Source: Rhizoclosmatium globosum (lineage: Eukaryota > Chytridiomycota > Chytridiomycetes > Chytridiales > Chytriomycetaceae). Taken from it: a stretch of 64,000 nt of DNA. Shown here piece by piece: positions 43,688 to 53,427 of this stretch; within the stretch, counting starts at the first letter, position 1; each line of letters starts with the position of its first letter. The notes beneath the pieces were generated by a model, which saw only the letters and a program-made list of their open reading frames with translations, ran no database searches and was not told the origin of the DNA. Location: contig MCGO01000011.1 of assembly GCA_002104985.1 (NCBI GenBank), positions 434,001 to 498,000 of the forward strand, written 5' to 3'. The position numbers and the translations under genes were made by a program.

Positions 43688-44002
43688 TTTGCCTTTCTTA
43701 TTCAATGAATAAACTGAAGAAATAGCTATCTAAACGTGGAATGCACAAGATACTGTTCATTTTTCAACTAGCAATTCCATGTGGCAGCGGCAGCAATGCG
43801 AGGCTGTGTGAGGCTGTGTGCAAGGAGGCACAAAGAGAGGACATTGGGAAAAATGAGGCAGTACTGAGGCTGTGCACAGATGGTGATCAAAGAAAATTGT
43901 TCAAGAAATTAGTTCAGCCCCAACAAACTGCATATAAAATCGACAGCGAAACTATAGACATGTTTCACAAAATAACAAACACAACTTCAATTAAAACCAA
44001 AA
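43688..44002. promoter_or_regulatory. Upstream region of secreted gene B with repeated GAGGCTGTG motifs
   Basis: 315 bp between the carboxypeptidase stop and secreted gene B. GAGGCTGTG occurs three times (about 43800-43820 twice in tandem, and near 43866), and a TATAAAA-like ATATAAAA lies at about 43932. Similar GAGGCTGTG/GGGGCTGTG motifs lie upstream of the related gene A (6425-6450, minus strand). Candidate shared promoter element. Confidence 0.45.
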
Positions 44003-44398
44003 ATGCAGTCCATCTTTGCCCTTACTGCCCTCGTTGCTGCCGTCTCTGCTCAAACTACTACTGCTGCTGCCGGTGCTGGTCTCTCTGACACTTGTGCCGC
44101 TCAAGAAGCCGTTTTGGCCAAGATCTTCACTGACTGCAAGGTTGACTTGTTGGCTATTGTTGCCCAAGCTCCAGCTATTCCAACTTTCACTAAGGACCAG
44201 GTTACCTGTTTCTGTTCCCCATCCAGTGTTGACACCATGAAGAAGGCTGCTGCTGCCTGTACTGGACCAAACGACAAGGGCGTTGCCGGTATGATTACTA
44301 CTTTGCAGGGATCTTGTGTTGTTCCAACCACCAAGTCTGGATCTGAGACGTTGGGATACGCTGCCGCTGCCGCCGCCGTCGGAGCCATGTTCTTGTAA
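44003..44398 (+). CDS. Small secreted GPI-type protein (copy B)
   Basis: 131 residues, single exon, beginning MQSIFALTALVAAVSAQ. About nine or ten substitutions separate it from the protein at 5913-6308, concentrated in the N-terminal linker; cysteine positions and the AAAAAAVGAMFL C-terminus are the same. Signal peptide plus GPI-like tail predict a surface protein. The two copies are on opposite strands about 38 kb apart. Confidence 0.78.
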   Translation: MQSIFALTALVAAVSAQTTTAAAGAGLSDTCAAQEAVLAKIFTDCKVDLLAIVAQAPAIPTFTKDQVTCFCSPSSVDTMKKAAAACTGPNDKGVAGMITTLQGSCVVPTTKSGSETLGYAAAAAAVGAMFL

Positions 44399-44596
44399 AT
44401 TGTAATAGTTTGATTCTTGATTTTTACAGTTTTGCATACTCGTTGAAATAAACCTCGTTCTCTATGATTCTGTTTTATTCATGTTTTGCTGAATACGGTG
44501 GAGGGTGGCTAATTTGGCCTTATTTCCAATTCCATAATTTATATAAGAAGGAAAAGAAGAGATATTATAATAACCACAAATTAAAAGTGTTTTGAA

Positions 44597-47500
44597 ATGG
44601 AAGTTGAAGAGGGTGATGGCCCAGCAAACCAGGCGTCTGCGGATGGCGACTCTGACATTCTTCCCGCGCCAGTTCTCGGCGCAGCATCGCATTCATCGGC
44701 GCAGTGGGAGAAGACATTGACGCGCATGTGAGTGAGTTGAACGAGAGACGCTGTTGTCGCTGACTTGTTTTGGTGGTCGAATTGAATCCAAACGACTGGA
44801 TTCGCAGCATCCCCGCGATTGTCTCAATTAAAATGATTGTTGTCCGCGCATTCGGTTTGGCTGTCTTTGTTTCTTTGTTTGGAAGCCGTTGTTGTTAACT
44901 TGTTGCTGACCCCCAAACCACTCCATCCAGACACCGACTCGCAAAAGAGTTCTCAGGCATCCGGCTTCGTCGTTGACAAAGAGCGCGGCGTGAGTCATCC
45001 TTCCATCTATCGCTGACTCAACTCAGACGCTGCTCGCTGACATTTGAATCCAGATTATCTTGTCAAATAGACATGTCGTTCATCCTGGTCCAATTCTCGC
45101 AGAAGCCATCTTCAACCAATCCAAGGAAGAAATCAAATTGACTCCTATCTATCGTGATCCGGTCCATGATTTTGGTTTCTTTCAGTTCAACGTGAAGGAC
45201 ATCAAATACATGGACATTGTTGAAATTCCACTTGTTGTTGCTCCAGAGAAGGTGCGAGTTGGTGTTGATATCCGTGTGGTAAGCTGTCAATTACTTCAAG
45301 ATCTTGATTTCATTCCATGCATTGACGTACCGTGTAAAATAGGTTGGAAATGACAGTGGAGAACGGCTCAGCATTTTAAGTGGAACATTGGCACGTTTAG
45401 ACAGAAAGGCGCCTTTCTATGGAGCTGGAAAGTACAACGACTGGAACACGTTCTATTATCAAGCCGCCTCAATGACGTCAGGTGGAAGTTCGGGTTCTCC
45501 TGTCATCAATGTGGATGGAGAGGCAATCGCTCTTAATGCCGGTGGATCAACATCTGCCGCGTCGTCTTTTTTCCTCCCTCTCGACCGTGTCGTTCGTGTC
45601 CTTCAGTACCTTCAAACTGGCGTTGTGCAAATTCCGCGCGGAACTCTTCAGACAATCTTCAAGTTTTCGCCATATGATGAAGTCAAACGACTTGGCCTTC
45701 TCCCTCAAGTAGAATCAGAAGTTCGAAAAGAGTTTCCGGATGGGACAGGAATGCTCGTTGTTTCGCAGGTCATCCCTAAAGGTCCTGCTGAAGGAATTAT
45801 GGAACCGGGAGATATCATTGTGAAATTGAATGGGAAAATGGTGACAAAGTTTGTGCCTCTTGAGGAGGTTTTTGATTCCTCTGTTGGGCATTCTGTTAGT
45901 TTTAGTGTCCAACGGTGAGCTTTGTTGGTCCCCCCTAAATAATTTTTAACTCACAACTTTTAATACTAGTGGCGTGGAACTCAAAGACATTGAAGTGTCC
46001 GTTCAAGACTTACATTCCATCACTCCCGACCGTTATGTCGAAGTCGGCGGCGGAATTCTGAATACTGTGTCCTATCAAATGGCTGTTTCTTTCATGGTGC
46101 CAACATCCGGCGTCTTTGTCGCTCAAGCCGGCTATATGCTTTCAATGGCAGGCGTTTCTCGAAAGTGCTGTCTCATTGAACTCAATAACGTTCCAATCCC
46201 CACCCTCGAAAAGTTTGTGGAAGTGATGGAGACATTGAGAGATGGCGAGCGTGTACCATTACGGTTCATTCATTTGTCGGACATTAACAAGGAAAAGGTC
46301 AGTTTGATGCAGGTGGACCGGAAATGGCATGGATTCAATTTAGCTGTGCGGGATGGTGAGTTGATGATTTTCCTGTTTCCTGTGCTAAATTTCTTTTGAC
46401 AGAAACAAGTGGACTATGGAATTACTCAAAATTGGCTCCTTGTATTGGTCCCGCTATTTATGAACCTCACACAGCTACTCATTTGGCCCTCGATGAAAAC
46501 TTGGGACCGGGACGAGACGTCATTCCTTCCTTGATCCACATTGAAGTTCACGTAAGTTGACACTGTTTGCCTTTTTGAACTAACAATCATTAAGATGCCA
46601 TTTTATATTGATGGCGCTGCGAATTCTGTGGCAGCTGGTATCGGTCTTGTTGTTGATGCCGAGCTAGGACTCGTTCTTGGCGACCGTCATACAATTCCTA
46701 TTTCTCTTGGAGATGTTATGCTCACTTTTGCAAACTCAATCATTATTCCTGGAAAGATTCTATTTATACACCAAGTGTACAATTTCGTTCTATTGCGATA
46801 TGACGTTACCTTGTTGGGAGAAACATTTGTAAAGTCCGCTGTGTTTTCAAAAAAGGATTTGTCGCAAGGAGATTCTGGTATGTTACTTTCATGATTTTGT
46901 TTTCGTCTGTGATTGACAATTTTTTCAGTTCATATGGTCTGTTTGTCAAAAGCATATCAAGCTTTGGTTCGTAAAACCGTAGTTACAAACAAGCGTCAGT
47001 TCTTTGTTGCAGAGCCGATTCCACCTTGCTTTCGCGCCATTAATGTTGAAGGTGAGAAGATTTTTTGCTATGCCAATTTTTGACGTTTTATGTAGGCATT
47101 GAACTCGAAAATCCGATCTCAAATGCGGGAGTCTTGACAGACGAAGTTGGGCACATTCAAGCACTCTATGCTGCACACAGCAAGTTCTCCTCAAAAGGAA
47201 AAAGCGAGTTCTTCATGGGAATGCCAATCTCACTTATCGAACCAACTGTGACACACGTCCGTAATCTGTTGTTGGAACAGAAAGTCTTGGAACCGTATGC
47301 TTATACTCTTGAAGCCGAGTTAAGTTACGCGCAAGTGGCGCAGGCTCGTGTTCTTGGGTTGCCAGACTCTTGGGTCAAGCGACTGGAAGGCACACATTTG
47401 AGTAGGCGTAATGTGTTGGTTATAAGGCGTGTAACCAGTGGAACTGAGGCGTGCAAGTTGTTGAAGGAAGGTGATATGATTCTTGCAGTTGATGGAAATG

Positions 47501-48055
47501 CTGTTGCGGACTATAACGAAATTATGAAGCATACGGACAAAAGTGAATTGAATCTGGTAAGAATTTGTAGGAATGCGCAAGACTGTTTTTGATGTTCATT
47601 TTTAGACCATCATGCGCGACAAGAAAGAACTCAGTCTAACAGTTCCGGCTTCCTTAATGTCAATACACACTTCGGAACGCATTGTTGGTTGGTCAGGTGC
47701 CGTGTTCCAAATGCCGCACAGAGCAATCTTTCACCAACTCAAGACTGTTCCTGAGGGAGTTTTGTGTTCAGTAGTGTATGACGGTTCTCCGGCACAGCTT
47801 TATCAACTGCAACCTCTCTCTTGGGTCACTGAAATCAATGGTCAGAAAATTCTCAACCTCGACGATTTGGTTGAGGCTGTCAGCAAGATACCCAGTGATA
47901 GCTTTGCGAGAGTCAAGACCGTCAACTTCCAGAGATTTGTTAAAGTGTTGGCTATTCGTGTCAATACTCATTACTTCGGAACTTGGCAGCTTAAGAGAGT
48001 TGTTGGTGGCGGGGATTGGATCTTGGAGACAATTGACGTTGCACAGCAACTATGA
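44597..48055 (+). CDS. NMA111: Nma111-type HtrA serine protease with PDZ domains
   Basis: Nuclear HtrA-like protease of the fungal Nma111 (plant Deg7) group, built as a duplicated protease-PDZ unit. The ATG at 44597 starts MEVEEGDGPANQ; WEKTLTR ends exon 1. Protease unit 1: SQASGFVVDKERG, ILSNRHVVHPGP (catalytic His), YRDPVHDFGFFQF (Asp), SMTSGGSSGSPVINVDG (Ser). PDZ 1: VVSQVIPKGPAEGIMEPGD; a second PDZ-like block contains CCLIELNNVPIPTLEKF. Unit 2 is the degenerate protease copy (GIGLVVDAELGLVLGDRHTI), where the His region is DRHTI and the Ser loop reads SKKDLSQGDS-type sequence. Final PDZ blocks: RRVTSGTEACKLLKEGD and PLSWVTEINGQKIL. About nine short introns; all exons join in frame. Confidence 0.93.
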
Positions 48056-48409
48056 GAATAAATTGTATATCGGATACATAGTATTAAAATGTGTTTCCAA
48101 ATAAATGGCTTAGGTGGGAACCGTGACATTCTTGGCAAAACTGGTTGTTCTTCAACCCTTAGCTCCTTTCTTATTAACTTCGTACGGAACTTTGCCATTT
48201 CTATGAGACTTTGTGTAAGGGCTTGGTTGAGCAAGTGTGTGCGGACTGACAACAAAACGCATTGTTTGTGATGTGATTCCATTTCGATATCACGCATCTT
48301 CGCACCTCATAATAAAGCGCCTCCTCCTTCATTCTTTTACCTGATTTTTTGTTATGGCGGCTTTAAATTCCTGTCAAAGAAAGAACAGCGAAGAAAAACC
48401 TTCTCCCAA
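48056..48409. other. Intergenic region, promoter of secreted gene
   Basis: 354 bp between the NMA111 stop and the next secreted-protein ATG. It holds the polyadenylation region of NMA111 (AATAAA at 48101) and the presumed promoter of the small secreted gene. No coding potential recognised. Confidence 0.5.
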
Positions 48410-48729
48410 ATGCAATTTGCCCTTACCCTTGCATTCCTCGCCTCCATTGCGCTTGCCCAAGTTCCAACGGGAACCAGTGGAATGCCTTCTGATGCTTGCT
48501 TGAATGGCCTCACTTCATTCGTCACTGTTGCCAGCAACTGCAAAATTGATATTATGGCTTTGGCGAGTTCCAATGCAACATTCACTCCAACAAAGACCAA
48601 GTCTCTTGCCTGTTACCGCGGCCAACACTCAAATTATCTCGAAGATGATTTCTGACTGTTCTAGCCCAAGGTGCTATCTCGACTGGTTCCTATGCCGCTG
48701 CAGCTGTCGTTGGAGCTATGTTTTTGTAA
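48410..48729 (+). CDS. Small secreted GPI-type protein (probable intron)
   Basis: Signal peptide MQFALTLAFLASIALAQ, cysteines in SDACLNG and SNCKID, an N-glycosylation-like SNAT, then an apparent 55-nt intron ending TTTCTGACTGTTCTAG, with a CTGAC branch site close to the acceptor. After it the frame gives QGAISTGSYAAAAVVGAMFL and a TAA at 48727-48729. The C-terminus matches that of copies A and B. The donor is probably the GTTACC at about 48613. Function unknown. Confidence 0.6.
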
Positions 48730-48813
48730 TCCCATTCTAAACAATAAATTATTTCTTTTGTTCTACAATTATTTGTTCTCTTTTCTGCAACACAGTCACA
48801 AACTGTCAAGTCA

Positions 48814-49250
48814 ATGATCGAAGTCGCCATCGTCAACCACATTCGCAAAGGCGTCGAGAATGGATCTTTTGCTCAGCCGAATGCCGAAGAGCAAGCCTGT
48901 CTCAAGGGGTTCACTTCCTCTGAGAACCTGACGATGCCTCTGAACTTTATGTTCTGGTCAGGCCTGGGCTACTTTGCCATGGATCCTGTCAACGTCCGCA
49001 AGATCCCTATTCACTTGAAGCTATTTGGTATGGTGGCAGTTGCAGCTGGGGGTTTGGTTCTACGTACCTCTTGGTGAGGAGGTATCACCGATCTTGCCTG
49101 CAATGTATCATAGATTCAAGGGACAAGACGAGCGACTTTTACAAAGCGACACGGGAAATTATGAAACAACATCATCCAGATGCAAATGATTATTTCAAGT
49201 TTGAAAAGTACAGGCTGTTACGGGAAACAACCCCAGCTACAGACAAATAA
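48814..49250 (+). CDS. Small single-pass membrane protein, unknown
   Basis: Two exons, about 126 residues. Exon 1 from 48814: MIEVAIVNHIRKGVENG..., one moderately hydrophobic segment (MFWSGLGYFAM) and one clear transmembrane segment (LKLFGMVAVAAGGLVL). After a 45-55-nt intron, exon 2 encodes HSRDKTSDFYKATREIMKQ and a charged tail (DYFKFEKYRLLRETTPATDK). An OCIA-like or mitochondrial membrane protein was considered but is not supported by a specific motif. Confidence 0.6.
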
Positions 49251-49284
49251 ACAATGCATACATTCTGCAAATATTCTGCAATAT

Positions 49285-50147
49285 TTAGGACACAACTCCA
49301 ATAGTTTGTGTAACTCCAGCCTGGAATCTCTTGATTAGCTCCTCCATTTGGGAAAAAGGACGACATACCTTTTGAGCATGAAATCGCTTGAGAACATCCT
49401 TCAAATATTCAACATGCTTCAAGTGAAGGCTGGTTTGCTCCTTATTTCTGCCCGTTTGTGTTCGTCGTTCGTTGTTGAGTCCATAGATCACAGTATTACT
49501 GGCTAATTTCTCGTTGGGCCAAGTTGAACAACTGGTGCCAATCACGCAATTGTCTCCTATGCTTGTTCCTGACATTACGGTTGCTGTTTGAAGGTAAGTT
49601 GATTCCACCAATGTCAATAGTCACCACCTTTTGGCTCAAGAACACAGCCACTTCCCATACCGCTGCCTTCGAAAACTACAATAACGGAATTGAGTATCTA
49701 CAATCACGTTGCATTTTGGCATACCTGAACCACATTCAAATATGTTCTCATCGCCAATATGAAGGTCTTCAGCAGTTCTGTGCCAGATGCGCAAATCAGT
49801 TTGATATATCTCAGACAGAAGGAGTCGGGACTGCATGATGTGTCCAGCATCGCTCGATTGTTCCGACTGATTCAAGTTCCAACTTCCAACCACTCTCTCA
49901 GCTCTCGCTCAAGCGACACACACCGATTAATGATGACAACGCCTTCTTCGACAATATTGTTGTTGCCGAACATGATTGGGCCTCCGCCTGGACTGAGTAT
50001 TTTGCATTTGGGATGGATGATGTTGTGGTTGCCGAACGAGATGATGCCGCCTCGGATTTCCGTATCTTCGCAGATAACGTTTTCGGCCCCGAGAACTTTT
50101 ATACTGGCGGCTGGTAACGGCGTTGCTGTGGTGATGGTGGCGGCCAT
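49285..50147 (-). CDS. DCTN6: Dynactin subunit 6 (p27)
   Basis: Left-handed beta-helix subunit of the dynactin pointed-end complex, which binds cargo and the Arp11 end. The ATG at 50147 starts MAATITTATPLPAAS. Hexapeptide repeats: ENVICEDTEIRGGIISFGNH, NIIHPKCKILSPGGGPIMFG, NNNIVEEGVVIINR; after introns ENIFECGSGMPKC (human NNVFEVG), SGTSIGDNCVIGTSCS, NTVIYGLNNERRTQTGR and a C-terminal helix (HVEYLKDVLKRFH). Five or so short exons. The NTVIYG...RR.Q block is diagnostic for DCTN6 over DCTN5. Confidence 0.88.
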
Positions 50148-50209
50148 ATGACGAGTGAGTTCTGAAGCAGATTTAATGTTGTAAGAAGAATGCAATCATC
50201 TTTATTCAA

Positions 50210-51784
50210 CTAATAGATTCCCGGGACAAAGCGGTATTTGACAATCTCACAGTATCTGTTCCAGTCATCCTTGTACTTGTTCTTACACTTGTGCTCATCA
50301 CGTTGTTCACGGTGCCATAACAAGATACCAAAGTAAATTGCGTAGAAGTATGGAATAATGCTTCCAAAACCGGTTGGGAGACACCATGAGAGTGCCATCA
50401 GCCAGTCACCGGTGTAGTTTACGTGGCGAGCAACACCCCACCATCCGGTAATCAACAACTTGCTGCCGCTCTTGGTTTCAAGGTACTTCAAGTGTTTGCA
50501 CTCTGGGCTATCAGGGTTGGTTCGGAACGCATTCTTTTGACCGTTAGAACCACGGAAAATGTACAACCCAAAGAGCTTAAGACCAATCAGAGCCGCAAAA
50601 GCTGGAGCACTCAAGTTAATTGGGAACATAGCCAAATACTTTGACTGGAGCGTGTAAGTGAAGGGAACCCAGACCTTTTCGTTTTCATCAGTAAATAAGA
50701 AGGTTTCTCGAATAATACTCACCAAGTCTCCAAAGTTCAACATGAATCCGAATCCATCAGTGGTAAGATCCATAGTGGTCAAAATCGCCTCCTCATACCA
50801 CAGAGCATCAACAACATAATACAGCTGGAATACCAAAACCAGCCACATCGAGTTGGAAATAGAAGAACCGATGAGACCCCAGTCGTCAGTGTTTTCGCCA
50901 GCCACAGAAACACCTTGCTTCACAGCGTTGGCAGCATTCAGCAAAGTCCAACCAATCAATCCTGGACGCAGTTCACAAAAGTATTTGAGATCGAAGTCAA
51001 AAATTCTAGGATTCAACTCGCGTCCAATGAAAAAGTCGTAGAATGGGTAACCCGAGTTACCGCCTTCAGCCAGAAGGGCCGGGGCGCGGGAAGCAGTCTT
51101 TCCATCCTTTTGCGACTTAGCATCGGTATTCACATCAACGTATCTGAATGAAGCAACGTAAAGACCGAGAGATTGTACGATGGAGAGAATTGTTGACGCC
51201 TGCATTTCATTCAGTATGACAAATTCGGCTTGAAGAATAATAACTCACCACACAGAGTGAGAGCGTGTTGGAGGCAACCCACAAGAGTGGTGCAGGGCCA
51301 AAGATAAAAGATAATCCCGCAATAGCACCGTATGAAGTGACCATGGCTGAAAAGCCGTTGATTGGGTACTTCAAACGTGTGCCGTCACGAATTAAAGTAC
51401 CTGGCTGCGGGTAAGTCTTGAGACCAAGGAAGACGTTAACTTACCTTGAGCAACCTTTCCTGGAAGCACATAGTACAGAACTGCAAGCCACGCGTACCAG
51501 GCGACAACGACAGCACCAGCCAGTGTGACGTCCTCATACGTCAGAGATCCCACAGTCTTGTCGAACGTAGCAAGAAGCAGCTCGATCAGTCCTTCTCTGG
51601 TGAAAGATGATGGAGTTGGAGGGCATTGGTTGTTTGAACAGAGTGAGTTGAGGAGAGTTGGGACGATCGCAAGGCCGGCAATAACCAGAGGCGACAAGTG
51701 AGGCCCCATGAATTCAAAGTGATGCGTTGTTGGATTGCGCACGGCCTTGGCGGCAGCGGCGGGTTTCGTGTCCTTCACTGCCAT
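50210..51784 (-). CDS. ERG24: Delta(14)-sterol reductase
   Basis: NADPH-dependent C-14 sterol reductase of ergosterol synthesis in the ER membrane. The start at 51784 (MAVKDTKPAAAAKAV) precedes THHFEFMGPHLSPLVI, the family N-terminus. Later: LIRDGTRLKYPINGFSAM, DFFIGRELNPRIFDFDLKYF (the RELNPR motif), LYYVVDALWYEEAILTTMD, GFGFMLNFGDLV, RTNPDSPECKHLKYLETKSG, WWGVARHVNYTGDWLMALSW and HREQRDEHKCKNKYKDDW. Eight to ten hydrophobic segments. Two introns (about 51445-51400 and 51250-51200). All signature residues of the ERG4/ERG24 family are present. It lies head-to-tail with DCTN6, 62 bp apart. Confidence 0.95.
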
Positions 51785-52133
51785 CTTTTTTGGAAGGTGG
51801 CCTGATTGGGAAAATGCAAGACAAACTCAAGTCTCACAGAATTCTAACTGTTGTTGTTTCTGAGAAGAGGAGATGAGCACTCTTCCTTTAACATGTTGCT
51901 GATTGGTGAGTTTCCTTCATCTTTCCCGTTGTAAATCACATTTTGCGGCATGTGGAGATTATTACTTGACCTGAATGAAGGGGAAACGAAGAACGTTAAC
52001 TTTTCCATCTCCGAAATTATTTGCATATCTAGAAAATACAAAACAGTGCCGCTGTCTGTGAGCCCCTTGGAATTTTAAATCCAAAACTCTGCATAGCGTC
52101 CACATTCTGCATCACCAGCATCATAGACTTAGA
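51785..52133. promoter_or_regulatory. Divergent promoter region, ERG24 / kinase
   Basis: 349 bp between divergent starts. No specific sterol-response or other site is claimed. Weak open frames only. Confidence 0.5.
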
Positions 52134-53391
52134 ATGCATTCTTCATACCTCACACCACCTGCATCCAACGAAGCTGGCGAAAAAGACCAGTACTTCTATG
52201 ATACCAGTGTGAAAATCCCAACCATCACAACCGAAGAACGAGCTCGTCAAGCTCTTCGTCAAGCACTTGAAGGAAGCACAATTCTCGACTCCTACTCTAT
52301 TGTTAAAGTTATTGGCTTCGGAGCGAACGGTGTTGGTGAGTTGTAGCATCAAATTCCCTTGTCACATCAAATTCCCCTTCATGGGAAATTTCAAAATTAC
52401 TCACACACCGCATCTATCAATAGTATTGGCTGCAGAGACCATTAACTACTTGGGTAGTGTTGAACAAGTCGCTGTCAAGTTGATTTACAAGGCACCGGCT
52501 TCAGTTTACCGACCGGCCCCTACAAACAACGACAAGATCCCCAGCGAAATAAAAATTCTCCGTGCCATGGCAACGGAGCCCCATCCAGGCCTTCTTCGCT
52601 ACATCAATGATTTCCAGGAGTAAGTCTGGCTTATTAGCCCTTTCTCAATACTTACAGGCTTCATTCTCAACAGCGAAAAGAACTTTTACCTTGTCACGGA
52701 GCTCTTTGGCACAGATTGGATTGAGCCAACTTACAAGATCCAGAATTCTGAAGGGCATTACGCAAACAACGAAACTCAGACTCTTGCCCCACTGCTTTAC
52801 TACAGCCAACTCTGGGGTCCAAGCTCTCTTCCTTTCTCTTCCGGAGCCTCTGATTGCTGGGGTTGGGCCTACTATGAGTCTTGCATCGCGTGGGCCAAAA
52901 AAACCCCGAAGAATTCCCCAGCCAAACTCCCGATCCGTGTTATCAAGACGATCGTTTACAAAGTCCTGATTGCTATGATTCATTTGCATGAACGCCTTGG
53001 AATGTTTCACTGTGATATCAAGCTCGAAAACATTTTAGTTTCTCGTGCCTCCAATTTGGATGAACCAATCGATGACTACAACGTAAATATTCGCGTTTGC
53101 GATTTTGGTCACTCTGACTTTCTGATTCATGGGATGAAGCATATTGGAACTGAAGGAAATGCAGCCCCAGAGCTTGTGGCCTGTAAAGGACGTGTTGCCG
53201 TTGATGGAGCAAAGGCGGATGTGTATGCTATGGGAGCAATGATTGAAAAATTGATTGAGGCAAGAGATGCAGCGAAGGAGGATGATTTTGATTTGTTTCT
53301 GCGAGATTTGTTGGATGGAATGATGGCTGATGATCCCCAGAAACGTATGAGTATGCGTGAGGCGGCTGAGCATTTCTGGTTCATGTACTGA
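52134..53391 (+). CDS. Divergent Ser/Thr protein kinase
   Basis: Three exons. After a 50-residue N-terminus: VKVIGFGANGVV (glycine loop GxGxxG), VAVKLIY (Lys), EIKILRAMATEPHPGLLRYI (alpha-C Glu), YLVTELFGTDWI (hinge). An insert of about 75 residues follows, rich in Trp/Tyr/Ser (QLWGPSSLPFSSGASDCWGW), before VYKVLIAMIHLHE, FHCDIKLENIL (HxD with Cys for Arg), VCDFGHSDFL (DFG), GTEGNAAPELV (APE-like) and KADVYAMGAMI. It ends with the C-lobe helix DPQKRMSMREAAEHFWF. The HCD motif means it is a non-RD kinase. Subfamily not recognised. Confidence 0.85.
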
Positions 53392-53427
53392 TGGATGAGA
53401 TCTTTTAAAATTGGAAATGAACTTACA

